A DNA stretch of 64,000 nucleotides from Klenkia taihuensis. Its GTDB lineage: Bacteria; Actinomycetota; Actinomycetes; Mycobacteriales; Geodermatophilaceae. The position numbers and the translations under genes were made by a program. The notes beneath the pieces are model-generated. The model was not told the origin of the DNA and searched no databases. It saw nothing but the letters and a program-made list of their open reading frames with translations. Where the stretch lies: contig NZ_FOMD01000003.1 in assembly GCF_900112525.1 (NCBI RefSeq), forward strand, positions 620,001 to 684,000, given 5' to 3'. Shown here piece by piece: positions 40,903 through 49,184 of this stretch. Numbering within the stretch: the stretch's first letter is position 1; each line of letters begins with the position of its first letter.

Positions 40903-40940
40903 CTCATCCTAGTCATGGAGCCACGAATGGCAAGGATGAG
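40903..40940. promoter_or_regulatory. Promoter and inverted-repeat operator of the XRE-AbiEii pair
   Basis: The minus-strand -10 TAGGAT is at 40906-40911. CTCATCCT (40903-40910) and its exact reverse complement AGGATGAG (40933-40940) stand 30 bases apart, about three helix turns, across the promoter. The region is also less GC-rich than the rest. Confidence 0.55.
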
Positions 40941-40955
40941 AAACGCCCGCGGAGC

Positions 40956-41417
40956 TCAGGAGCCGGCGAAGCCGTGCTGGCGCCACGCCTCGTAGGCCGC
41001 GACCGCCGCGGTGTTGGACAGGTTCAGCGACCGCCGGCCGGCGAGCATCGGCAGCCGCACCCGGTCGGTCACCCGCGGGTGCGCCAGCACCTCGGGCTCC
41101 AGGCCGGTGGGCTCCGGGCCGAACAGCAGCACGTCCCCCGGCAGGTAGCCGACGTCGGTGTACCGGGTGGTGCCGGCGGCGGTGAAGGCGAACACCCGTG
41201 CGTCGGGCAGCGTCGCCAGGAACGCCTCGAGGCCCGGGTGGACCGTCACCGACGCCAGGTCGTGGTAGTCCAGCCCGGCCCGGCGCAGCTTGGCGTCGGA
41301 CAGGTCGAAGCCCAACGGCTCGAGAAGGTGCAGGTGCGCCCCGGTCGCGGCGACCATCCGGATCGCGTTGCCGGTGTTCGGCGGGATCCGGGGTTCGTGG
41401 AACGCGATGTGGAACAC
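40956..41417 (-). CDS. trmL: tRNA (cytidine(34)-2'-O)-methyltransferase
   Basis: A 153-residue SPOUT methyltransferase that modifies the wobble base of certain leucine tRNAs. The knot motifs are present: FHEPRIPPNTGNAIRMVAAT, LLFGPEPTGLEPEVL and LNLSNTAAVAAYEAWRQ. Length and motifs match TrmL. It probably has its own promoter between it and the dapA-like gene. Confidence 0.93.
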   Translation of the reverse strand: MFHIAFHEPRIPPNTGNAIRMVAATGAHLHLLEPLGFDLSDAKLRRAGLDYHDLASVTVHPGLEAFLATLPDARVFAFTAAGTTRYTDVGYLPGDVLLFGPEPTGLEPEVLAHPRVTDRVRLPMLAGRRSLNLSNTAAVAAYEAWRQHGFAGS

Positions 41418-41444
41418 CGTGTCAGTCTGCCCGGGGCCGGTGGG

Positions 41445-42422
41445 TCACATGTCGGCGGCGAGGCCGCGGTAGGTGCCCCACCAGGGGTCGAGGTCCCGGC
41501 TGCTGTCCACGCCGCCGGACCGCTCCCCCGCCGCCAGCAGACCGGCCGCCACCAGACCGGCGCGCAGGGCAGCCACCTCGGTGTCGTCGAGCTCGGCCAG
41601 CGGCTGGCGCACCCGGCGGTTGTCGAGCACGCCCAGCAGCTGCAGGGCCGCCTTCGCGGTCGTCGCGCCGTAGTTGGGCACGCCCATGACGGCGTCGAAG
41701 GCCGGCACCAGCCGGGTGTGCGCGGCGAGCGCGGCGGCGTGCTCCCCCGCCAGGAACGCCTCGATCATCGTGCGCAGCGGCCGGCCGGCGGCGTGCGCGA
41801 CCACGCTGACCAGGCCGACCGCGCCGTAGGCCAGGTAGCCCAGGGTCAGCGCGTCGTCGCCGCAGTAGACCTCGTAGCCCAGGTCGGTCAGCCTTGCGGC
41901 ATGCGCCGGGTTGCCGGTGGCGTCCTTGACCGCCACGACGGTCTCGATCTCCCGGGCCGCCCGGTAGGTGTCCAGGCCGATCGAGGCGCCGGTGCGGCCG
42001 GGCACGTCGTAGAGCATCACCGGGATGTCGCTGACCGAGGCGACGGTGCGGAAGTGCCGCAGGATGCCGTTCTGGCTGGGCTTGTTGTAGTACGGGGTGA
42101 CCAGCAGGAGCCCGTCGGCGCCGATGCCGGCCGCCTGCTCCGCGATCTCCACCGAGTGCGCGGTGCTGTTCGTGCCGACGCCGGCGATGACCACCGCCCG
42201 GTCGCCGATCGCCTCGCGGACCGCGGCCAGCACCTCGCCGTCCTCGGGCACGGTGGTGGTCGGGGCCTCCCCCGTCGTGCCGGACACCACGACGCCGTCG
42301 CTGCCGGTGTCGACGACGTGCCGGGCGATCGCGACGGTGGCGTCGAGGTCGACCCGCTCCTGGGCGTCGAAGGCGGTGGCGACGGCGGTGAGGAGGCGGC
42401 CGAACCGCGGCGTGGAGCTCAC
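41445..42422 (-). CDS. dapA: DapA family aldolase (4-hydroxy-tetrahydrodipicolinate synthase-like)
   Basis: 325 residues from GTG, with TACAGT six bases upstream. It condenses pyruvate and aspartate semialdehyde in lysine and cell-wall synthesis if it is the true DapA. The motif GTTGEAPTTT, the Tyr in VTPYYNKPSQNG and the Schiff-base Lys166 in VVAVKDATGN are present. Actinobacteria often hold more than one DapA-like gene, and no other lysine gene is nearby, so a related aldolase role is possible. Confidence 0.85.
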   Translation of the reverse strand: MSSTPRFGRLLTAVATAFDAQERVDLDATVAIARHVVDTGSDGVVVSGTTGEAPTTTVPEDGEVLAAVREAIGDRAVVIAGVGTNSTAHSVEIAEQAAGIGADGLLLVTPYYNKPSQNGILRHFRTVASVSDIPVMLYDVPGRTGASIGLDTYRAAREIETVVAVKDATGNPAHAARLTDLGYEVYCGDDALTLGYLAYGAVGLVSVVAHAAGRPLRTMIEAFLAGEHAAALAAHTRLVPAFDAVMGVPNYGATTAKAALQLLGVLDNRRVRQPLAELDDTEVAALRAGLVAAGLLAAGERSGGVDSSRDLDPWWGTYRGLAADM

Positions 42423-42428
42423 CGCGGC

Positions 42429-42434
42429 ACTGTA
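42429..42434 (-). promoter_or_regulatory. Predicted leaderless -10 element of the dapA-like gene
   Basis: TACAGT on the minus strand, six bases, then GTG at 42422. Confidence 0.5.
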
Positions 42435-42445
42435 GGCCAGCCCCC

Positions 42446-43000
42446 TCAGCCCGAGAACGCGACGTCGGCGGCCGGGACGACCGCGGCCGTGCGGCCGGGC
42501 GCGCCCTGGAAGCCCCAGTAGAGGTTGGTGTGGGAGATGACGTCGGCCGGCGGCGGCGCCCCGTAGGCCGAGAGGTCCTCGGTGGTGTGCGCGTCGCCGA
42601 CGAGGGTGACGTCGTAGCCGCGGGTGAAGCCGCCGTGGATGGTGGAGCGGATGCAGGCGTCGGTCTGCGCGCCGGTGACCACCAGCCGGCCCACGCCGGC
42701 GTCGGCGAGCACCTGCTCGAGGTCGGTGCCCTCGAAGGAGTCGCCGTACTGCTTGTGCACCAGGGCCTCGCCCTCGGCGCGCTGCAGCTGCGGCACGTAC
42801 TGCCACTGCTCGCTGCCCTGCGGCAGCTCCTCGGAGCTGTGCTGCACCCACACCACGGGGACGTCGGCCGCGCGCGCCCGCTCGACGAGGTCGCCGATGC
42901 GGCCGACCACGGTCTCGGCGTCGTGCGAGCCGGCCATCACGCCGTTCTGCACGTCGATCACCAGCAGTGCGGTGCCCGGACGGTCGGTCAGGGTGGTCAT
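42446..43000 (-). CDS. Isochorismatase-like cysteine hydrolase
   Basis: A 184-residue hydrolase starting at ATG (MTTLTDRPG) behind GAGGAGG. The catalytic triad is seen as Asp in LLVIDVQNGVM, Lys in ALVHKQYGDSF and Cys in TGAQTDACIRST. Such enzymes act on nicotinamide, carbamates or other amides; the substrate is not clear here. A possible -10, TAGGGT, lies at 43035-43040 on the minus strand. Confidence 0.9.
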   Translation of the reverse strand: MTTLTDRPGTALLVIDVQNGVMAGSHDAETVVGRIGDLVERARAADVPVVWVQHSSEELPQGSEQWQYVPQLQRAEGEALVHKQYGDSFEGTDLEQVLADAGVGRLVVTGAQTDACIRSTIHGGFTRGYDVTLVGDAHTTEDLSAYGAPPPADVISHTNLYWGFQGAPGRTAAVVPAADVAFSG

Positions 43001-43124
43001 GGTGCCCTCCTCGTCGAGTGCGGTCGGTGGCTGCACCCTAGGACCGGGGTCCGACAGAACTGCCCATCCCGAGCTGGGTAGTTCCCCCCTGGGACGCCTC
43101 CGCCCCGGCGGCGAGCGTGGTGCC

Positions 43125-43484
43125 GTGACCACCTACCGGCCCGCCGTCGACCTCTCCCCCGCCCCGCGCCCGGCGCGTGCGCCCTGGCCGGGTCGCGCCG
43201 ACGTCGTCGCCCAGGTCCTGCTGCAGGCCGCGATCGCGCTGGTCCTGGCCGCGGTGGCGGTCAACTGGCTGGACGTGTTCCTGGACCTGTTCCACACCGA
43301 CCCGGAGGAGGTCGAGCAGGCCGTGCGCACCTGGCTGGCCGACGTCGTGGCGCTCGCGGTGCTCACGACCGCCGGCGTGGTGCACTCGCTGGTCCGCCGG
43401 GGCCGGGCCGGCCGGTGGCCGGTGACCGTGGCGTGCCTGGTGCTACCGGCGGTCGTCCTCGGCTGCCCGCTGCTGGCCGGCTGA
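43125..43484 (+). CDS. Small membrane protein of unknown function
   Basis: 119 residues from GTG. Three hydrophobic segments are visible (VVAQVLLQAAIALVLAAVAV, WLADVVALAVLTTAGVVHSL, WPVTVACLVLPAVVLGCPLL) with an acidic loop LFHTDPEEVEQAVRTW between the first two. No family was recognised. Its 3' end overlaps the convergent acyltransferase gene by 42 bases. Confidence 0.65.
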   Translation: MTTYRPAVDLSPAPRPARAPWPGRADVVAQVLLQAAIALVLAAVAVNWLDVFLDLFHTDPEEVEQAVRTWLADVVALAVLTTAGVVHSLVRRGRAGRWPVTVACLVLPAVVLGCPLLAG

Positions 43485-44153
43485 CCCGTCCGTGCCGGCC
43501 GCGTGCTCGGCGGCCAGCCGGCGGTACTTCTCCGCGGTCTTCGCCCGCCCCGGGATGACCGGGGGCGCACCGGCCCGCACCTCGGTCATCACCCGGTTGG
43601 TCAGCGCCACCGCGGACTCGCCCTCGCGCGGGGTGACCGGGGGCAGGAATTCCACCAGCACCCGGGGGCGCTTCGGGAAGCGCACGATGTCGTCCTGCCC
43701 GGTGAACCGCAGGCCGAGGACGGTGGTGCCGGGGACGGCGAGGGCGAGCCGGCCCGCACCGGACAGGAAGCGCATGGTGCGCCCGCGGGAGACGGTGCCC
43801 TCGGGGAAGACCCCGATGCAGCCGCCGTCGCGGAGCACGTCGATGGCGGCCTGCAGCGCGTTCGCGTCCCCCCGGCCGCGGGCGATGGGGATCTGGCCCA
43901 TCCCGGTCAGCCACCTGCCGACGACGGGGTTCTTCCACAGCGAGTCCTTGGCCAGCGCACGCAGGTGACGGCGGCGCAGCGCGGCGATGCCGGCCACGAC
44001 CGGGTCCCACTGGCTGTCGTGGTTGGCCATCACCACCGTCGGCCCGGACTCCGGCAGGTTCTCCAGGCCGCGGACCTCCATGCGGCCCCACCACTTGGCG
44101 GCGGGCGTGCCCACGGCCATGACGACGCGGTAGACGAACGGCGGGGCGGTCAC
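43443..44153 (-). CDS. Lysophospholipid acyltransferase family protein
   Basis: 236 residues from the GTG at 44153, preceded by GAGGAGG. PlsC motifs are ANHDSQWD (NHx4D), KNPVVGRWLTGMGQIPIARG, GVFPEGTVSRGRTMRFLSGA and PGTTVLGLRFTG. It probably makes phosphatidic acid or acylates another lysolipid. The third PlsC-like gene of the window. Confidence 0.9.
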   Translation of the reverse strand: MTAPPFVYRVVMAVGTPAAKWWGRMEVRGLENLPESGPTVVMANHDSQWDPVVAGIAALRRRHLRALAKDSLWKNPVVGRWLTGMGQIPIARGRGDANALQAAIDVLRDGGCIGVFPEGTVSRGRTMRFLSGAGRLALAVPGTTVLGLRFTGQDDIVRFPKRPRVLVEFLPPVTPREGESAVALTNRVMTEVRAGAPPVIPGRAKTAEKYRRLAAEHAAGTDGSAGQQRAAEDDRR

Positions 44154-44232
44154 GCAGGCCTCCTCGGGGTCCGCCCGGACGCCGGGCAGCCGGATCAGTG
44201 TGCCCGACGCCGGGGGCCCGTGCCGGACGGGG

Positions 44233-44601
44233 TCAGCCGCCGTCGACGACGACGACGTCGCCGCGCCGCAGGGCCCGCCGGACGCGCAGCGGCAGCACCC
44301 GGCCCAGCAGCCGGACCAGGCCGGAGTAGCCGGGCGTCGGGCCGTGAAAGGCGAGGAAACCGCGGGGTCCGTCGACCATCCGCCCGTCCCGGACGTCGTA
44401 GCGGGAACCATGCCACGGGCAGACCAGGCAGCCGTCGGCGTCGACCGAGCCCGCCGACAGGTCGGCCAGCTGGTGCCGGCAGCGCCGGGACACCGCGAAG
44501 GGCTCGCCGCGGGACAGCCCGACGGCGGAGTCGCCCACCCGGCGGACGGCACCCCCGGCCAGCTCGGCGACGGGGACGGAGGACTGCGCGGAGGAGGTCA
44601 T
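44233..44601 (-). CDS. Rieske [2Fe-2S] domain protein
   Basis: 122 residues from ATG. The cluster ligands appear as CRH...CPWHGSRYD: Cys-x-His in SRRCRHQLADLSAG and Cys-x-x-His in GCLVCPWHGSRYDVRDG. The fold start VPVAELAGGAVRRVGDSAVG fits. A C-terminal part with RLLGRVLPLRVRRALRRGD is basic. It may be an electron carrier for an oxygenase that is not in the window. Confidence 0.9.
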   Translation of the reverse strand: MTSSAQSSVPVAELAGGAVRRVGDSAVGLSRGEPFAVSRRCRHQLADLSAGSVDADGCLVCPWHGSRYDVRDGRMVDGPRGFLAFHGPTPGYSGLVRLLGRVLPLRVRRALRRGDVVVVDGG

Positions 44602-44696
44602 GCCGGGGGCTACCCGGCACCCACCCGGGCTCACGCGCCGACCCGGTCGGCGCGTGCGACCCCGTCCAGCGTCCCGGTGTGGTCGGCTGGACGGCG

Positions 44697-45389
44697 ATGA
44701 GCGAGATCTGGGACCGCGTGGGCGCCACCTCTCCCCCGCTGCCGCTGCCCTGGCTGGTGGGCACGGCCCTGGTGGCACTCGTGCTGGTCGGCCAGCGCGA
44801 CCTCTGGCGGGTTACCCGCAACGCGGTCACGATCGCCCACGAGGGCGCGCACGGGGTGGCCGCGCTGATCACCGGGCGGCGGCTGGCCGGTATCCGGCTG
44901 CACTCGGACACCTCCGGCGTCACGGTGTCCGCGGGGCGACCCACCGGCCCCGGCATGGTGGCCACCGCGTTCGCTGGCTACCCGGGGCCGGCGCTGCTCG
45001 GCCTCGGCGCCGCGGCCCTGCTGGCCGCCGGGCACGCCGTCGGGGTGCTGTGGGCGCTGCTGCTCCTGCTGGCGCTCCTCCTGCTGCAGATCCGCAACTT
45101 CTACGGCCTGTGGTCGGTGCTGGTCACCGGCGCGCTGGTGTTCGCGGCGACCTGGTGGCTGTCGCCGCTGTGGCAGGCCGCGTTCGCCCACGTCGTGGTC
45201 TGGTTCCTGCTGCTGGCCGCGCCGCGGGCGGTGTGGGAGCTGCAGGCGCAGCGGCGCCGCCGTCCCACCCCGGACAGCGACGCCGACCAGCTCGCGCGGC
45301 TCACCGGCGTCCCCGGGTTGGTGTGGGTCGGGGTGTTCCTGGCCCTGTGCCTGGGGTCGTTGGCCCTCGCCGTCCGCTTGCTCGCCTGA
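44697..45389 (+). CDS. M50-like membrane metallopeptidase
   Basis: 230 residues with about six membrane helices. The zinc motif HEGAH lies in RNAVTIAHEGAHGVAALITG, and the later LQIRNFYGLW replaces the usual NPxPxxDG. This matches the M50B-like family of actinobacteria, whose role is unclear; intramembrane cleavage or ABC-like peptide export have not been shown. It ends three bases from the convergent GH65 gene. Confidence 0.82.
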   Translation: MSEIWDRVGATSPPLPLPWLVGTALVALVLVGQRDLWRVTRNAVTIAHEGAHGVAALITGRRLAGIRLHSDTSGVTVSAGRPTGPGMVATAFAGYPGPALLGLGAAALLAAGHAVGVLWALLLLLALLLLQIRNFYGLWSVLVTGALVFAATWWLSPLWQAAFAHVVVWFLLLAAPRAVWELQAQRRRRPTPDSDADQLARLTGVPGLVWVGVFLALCLGSLALAVRLLA

Positions 45390-45392
45390 CCG

Positions 45393-47750
45393 TCAGCGCC
45401 CCCGGCGGCGGGGCGCGCAGTGCGTGGGCTGGCGGACCGGCTCGACCTGCGGGGCCGGCGGCACCTCCCGGACGACCTCGGCCGAGGTGACCGTGATCGG
45501 CTCCCCGTGGTGGGTGATCTCCAGGTCCTCGCCGGACACGAGCTGGTAGACGGCCTGCTCCTGGGTGATCCGGACCCGCAGGCAGCGGCCGCGGTAGACC
45601 ACCCGGAAGCCCAGCCCGGTCAGCCGGGAGGGCAGCCGCGGGGCGAAGGACAGCTGCCCGTCGTGGTCGCGCATGCCGCCGAACCCGGCCACCGCGACGG
45701 TCCAGCCGCCGGCCAGCGAGGCGATGTGCAGGCCGTGCCCGGAGTTGCCGTGCAGGTTCTGCAGGTCGGTGAGCGCGGCCTCGCCCCAGTAGTCGTAGGC
45801 CAGGTCCAGCTGCCCGACCTCGGCGGCCACCACGGCCTGCTGCGCCGCCGACAGCGAGGAGTCCCGCACGGTGCGGGCCTCGTAGTAGGCGAAGTCGGCG
45901 ACCTTCTGCTCGTGGGTGAAGGCGTCGCCGCGCAGGTGCAGCGCCATGACCAGGTCGGCCTGCTTGACCACCTGCTTGCGGTAGATCTCGAAGTAGGGGT
46001 AGTGCAGCAGCAGCGGGTACCTGTCCGGCGGGGTGCCGTCGAAGTCCCACTCCTGGTGCCGGGTGAAGCCCTCGCTGGTCATGTGCACGCCGAGCTCGTC
46101 GTCGAACGGGATGCGCATGTGGTCGGCGGCCTCGCGCCACCCGGCGACCTCGTCGTCGGTGACCTGCAGCCGGGCCGCGACCTCGGGACGGCGGGCGACC
46201 GCGGCGGCGGCCTCGCGCAGGTTCCGCTGCGCCATGAGGTTGGTGTAGACGTTGTTGTCGACCACGGCGGTGTACTCGTCGGGGCCGGTGACGCCGTCGA
46301 TGCGGAAGCCCCGTCCGTCGTCCATGTGGCCCAGCGAGGCCCACAACCGGGCGGTCTCGACCAGCATCTCGGTGCCGTGGTCGACGTCGAAGGAGTCGTC
46401 CTGGGTGGCGTGCCAGTACCGGGCGACGGCGTCGGCGATGTCGGCGTTGACGTGGAAGGCGGCGGTGCCGGCCGGCCAGTAGCCGCTGGTCTCCTCGCCG
46501 CGGATCGTGCGCCACGGGAACGCCGCGCCCTGCTGGCCCAGCACCCGGGCGCGCTCGCGGGCCAGGTCCAGGGTCGACCAGCGCCAGATCAGGGCGTCGC
46601 GGACGGCCTCGGGCGCGGTGTAGGTGAGCACCGGCAGCACGTAGGTCTCGGTGTCCCAGAAGGCGTGCCCGTCGTAGCCCGGGCCGGTGAGCCCCTTGGC
46701 CGGGATCGGCTGCCGTTCGGCGCGCAGCCCGGCCTGCAGGACGTGGAACATGCCCACCCGCACGGCCTGCTGCAGCTCGTCGTCGCCCTCGATGGTGACG
46801 TCGGCCTGCGCCCAGTGCCCGTCCAGCAGCTCCCGCTGCTCGCTGACCAGCCGCTCCCAGCCGGCCAGCTTGGCGATGCCCAGGACCCCCTCGACCTGGT
46901 CGCGGACGGCGGCCGCGGACCGTCGGGAGGACCAGCCGTAGGCCAGGTACTTGGTCAGCCGGAGCTTCTCCCCCGCCGGCAGCCGTGCGGCCAGGGTGTA
47001 GCGGGCCAGGTCCGCCGACACCTCCAGCTCCTCGTTGGCGCTGTCGGGGGTGAGCACGTCGTGGTCCATGCCGGCGGCCATCCGCAGCCCGCTGGTCTTG
47101 GTGCGGTGCACCAGGACGGCGTGCCGGCCCTTGCCGGTGTGCTGCTCGGAGACCAGCGGCTTGCGCAGCGCGGCGGCCGCGCGCGGGTCGTCGGAGCCTG
47201 AGTTCTCCACCACCTCGTTGGCCAGCAGGTCCGACTGCAGCGCCACGTACAGGTCGCCGCCGTCGTCGGTGCAGCGCACCTCGTAGCGGATCGCGGCGAT
47301 GGAGCGGCGGGTCAGCGACACCAGCCGGGTGCTCTTCACCTCGACGGTGCGGCCGTTGGGCGAGCGCCACTCGGTGCACCGCTCCAGCACACCCGCGCGC
47401 AGGTCCAGGGTGCGGCGGTGGGCCACGACGTGGCCGTAGTCCAGGTCCAGCGGGGAGTCCCCGACCAGCAGCCGGATCAGCTTGCCGTCGGTGACGTTGA
47501 CGACGGTCTGGCCCATCTCGGGAAACCCGTAGCCGGCCTCGGCGTAGGGCAGCGGCCGCTCCTCGAAGTAGCCGTTGAGGTAGGTGCCGGGGACGACGGA
47601 GGGCTCCCCCTCCTCCAGCGTGCCCCGCATGCCGATGTGCCCGTTGGCGAGCGCGAACACCGACTCGTTGACCGCCAGGCTCGCGTGGTCGATCGAGGTC
47701 TCGGTCAGCGCCCAGGGCTCGATCGGGAAGTGCGCCCGCCCCTCGGTCAC
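45393..47750 (-). CDS. Glycoside hydrolase family 65 (disaccharide phosphorylase)
   Basis: A 785-residue cytosolic phosphorylase that splits an alpha-glucosidic disaccharide with phosphate to glucose and beta-glucose 1-phosphate. The N-terminal beta-sandwich (ESVFALANGHIGMRGTLEEG) is followed by the helical barrel (KGLTGPGYDGHAFWDTETYV, FPWRTIRGEETSGYWPAGTA) with the catalytic acid Glu492 in VTGPDEYTAVVDNN. The next gene of the operon is a beta-phosphoglucomutase-like HAD enzyme, which would use the product. Trehalose, maltose or kojibiose could be the substrate. Confidence 0.93.
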   Translation of the reverse strand: MTEGRAHFPIEPWALTETSIDHASLAVNESVFALANGHIGMRGTLEEGEPSVVPGTYLNGYFEERPLPYAEAGYGFPEMGQTVVNVTDGKLIRLLVGDSPLDLDYGHVVAHRRTLDLRAGVLERCTEWRSPNGRTVEVKSTRLVSLTRRSIAAIRYEVRCTDDGGDLYVALQSDLLANEVVENSGSDDPRAAAALRKPLVSEQHTGKGRHAVLVHRTKTSGLRMAAGMDHDVLTPDSANEELEVSADLARYTLAARLPAGEKLRLTKYLAYGWSSRRSAAAVRDQVEGVLGIAKLAGWERLVSEQRELLDGHWAQADVTIEGDDELQQAVRVGMFHVLQAGLRAERQPIPAKGLTGPGYDGHAFWDTETYVLPVLTYTAPEAVRDALIWRWSTLDLARERARVLGQQGAAFPWRTIRGEETSGYWPAGTAAFHVNADIADAVARYWHATQDDSFDVDHGTEMLVETARLWASLGHMDDGRGFRIDGVTGPDEYTAVVDNNVYTNLMAQRNLREAAAAVARRPEVAARLQVTDDEVAGWREAADHMRIPFDDELGVHMTSEGFTRHQEWDFDGTPPDRYPLLLHYPYFEIYRKQVVKQADLVMALHLRGDAFTHEQKVADFAYYEARTVRDSSLSAAQQAVVAAEVGQLDLAYDYWGEAALTDLQNLHGNSGHGLHIASLAGGWTVAVAGFGGMRDHDGQLSFAPRLPSRLTGLGFRVVYRGRCLRVRITQEQAVYQLVSGEDLEITHHGEPITVTSAEVVREVPPAPQVEPVRQPTHCAPRRRGR

Positions 47751-48478
47751 GACCGGTCCTCCAGCAGGTCCGCCAGGTCGGTGACGACGACGTCGGCGCC
47801 GTGCGCGCGCAGCTCCTCGGCCTGGCCCACCCGGTCCACGCCGACGACGAAGCCGAACTCCCCGGCGCGGCCGGCCTCCACGCCGGACTGCGCGTCCTCG
47901 AACACCGCGGCCTCGGCCGGTTCCAGGCCCAGCGCGCGGGCACCGGCCAGGAAGGTGTCGGGGGCGGGCTTGCCGCGGTAGCCCTCGCGCGCCCGGACGA
48001 CGCCGTCGATGCGGGCGTCGACCAGGTCGGCGAACCCGCCGGCGGCGACTACCTTCTCCCCGTTCGCCGAGGCGGTGACGACGGCGACCGGCAGGCCGGC
48101 GTCCTTCACCGCGCGGAGGTAGCGCATCGAGCCGTCGTAGACGTCCACGCCGTGCTCGTCGAGCTCGGCCTGCACCAGGTCGTTCTTGCGGGTGGCCACG
48201 CCGCGGACGGTCTGCGCGTCCGGGCCGTCGTCGTCGCTGCCCTCGGGCAGGTCGATGTCCCGGGAGGCCAGGAAGTCGCGGACGCCGTCCTCGCGGGGCT
48301 TGCCGTCGACGTAGCGCTGGTAGTCGGCGTCGGTGAACTCCGGCGCCTGCGGGTCCCGCGCACGCAGGAACTCGTCGAAGGTGCGTTTCCACGCGGCCTG
48401 GTGCACCGTCGCGGTCCGCGTGAGCACGCCGTCGAGGTCGAACAGGCAGCCGCGGATGGTCTCCGGTAGTCCCAGCAC
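47747..48478 (-). CDS. Beta-phosphoglucomutase-like HAD enzyme
   Basis: 243 residues from GTG. HAD motifs are FDLDGVLTRTA (nucleophile Asp and acid/base Asp), VVTASANGEKV, and YRGKPAPDTFLAGA...VFEDAQSGVEAGRAGEFGFV. The cap region (WKRTFDEFLRARD...YVDGKPREDGVRDFL) fits beta-phosphoglucomutase, which turns beta-glucose 1-phosphate into glucose 6-phosphate. It is upstream of and overlaps the GH65 gene by four bases, so the two act in sequence. Confidence 0.92.
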   Translation of the reverse strand: MLGLPETIRGCLFDLDGVLTRTATVHQAAWKRTFDEFLRARDPQAPEFTDADYQRYVDGKPREDGVRDFLASRDIDLPEGSDDDGPDAQTVRGVATRKNDLVQAELDEHGVDVYDGSMRYLRAVKDAGLPVAVVTASANGEKVVAAGGFADLVDARIDGVVRAREGYRGKPAPDTFLAGARALGLEPAEAAVFEDAQSGVEAGRAGEFGFVVGVDRVGQAEELRAHGADVVVTDLADLLEDRS

Positions 48479-48585
48479 GAGGGGGACGGTACGGGTGGAT
48501 CACCACGCTTTCCCGTCGAGCGGGCCCGGCGTCCCCCTCCTAGGTTGGGTGCGACCGATCCGTCGACGTCCGAGGAGGACCAGCG

Positions 48586-49119
48586 ATGTCCCGACCCACC
48601 CCGCCGAACCCCTACGACTTCCTGCCGGAGGTCCCCGAGTTCACCGTGACCAGCGGCGACGTCCGCGACGGCGAGGTGCTGGGGCGCGAGCAGGTCAGCG
48701 GGAAGATGGGTCTGGACGGCGAGGACCGCTCCCCGCACCTGTCCTGGTCGGAGTTCCCGGAGGCGACGAAGGGCTTCGCCGTCACCGTCTACGACCCCGA
48801 CGCCCCCACCGCCAGCGGCTTCTGGCACTGGGCCGTGGCCGGCATCCCCGCGTCGGTGACCGAGCTGCCCTCGGGTGCGGCCGACGGGGGTTTGCCCGAC
48901 GGTGCGGTGCAGCTGCGCAACGACGCCGGGTTCGCCGGGTTCGTCGGCGCCGCTCCCCCGGCCGGGCACGGGCCGCACCGCTACTACGTGGTGGTGCACG
49001 CGCTGGACACCGACGACCTCGGGGTGCCGGCCGACGCCACGCCGGCCTTCCTCGGGTTCAACCTGTTCAGCCACACCCTGGCCCGGGCGGTCATCGTGCC
49101 GACGTACGAGGTGCCCTGA
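48586..49119 (+). CDS. YbhB/YbcL family (PEBP / Raf kinase inhibitor-like) protein
   Basis: 177 residues from ATG behind GAGGAGG; TAGGTT at 48541-48546 is a possible -10. The PEBP fold pattern is complete: [60 protein letters not shown] and [18 protein letters not shown]. The family binds phosphorylated or lipid ligands; the bacterial role is unclear. Confidence 0.92.
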   Translation: MSRPTPPNPYDFLPEVPEFTVTSGDVRDGEVLGREQVSGKMGLDGEDRSPHLSWSEFPEATKGFAVTVYDPDAPTASGFWHWAVAGIPASVTELPSGAADGGLPDGAVQLRNDAGFAGFVGAAPPAGHGPHRYYVVVHALDTDDLGVPADATPAFLGFNLFSHTLARAVIVPTYEVP

Positions 49120-49184
49120 CCCGTAACCTCCGCTTTACGCAGGTCCCGGGTTGGTGCGGGGCGCCCGCGGGTAGTTCAGGGTTC

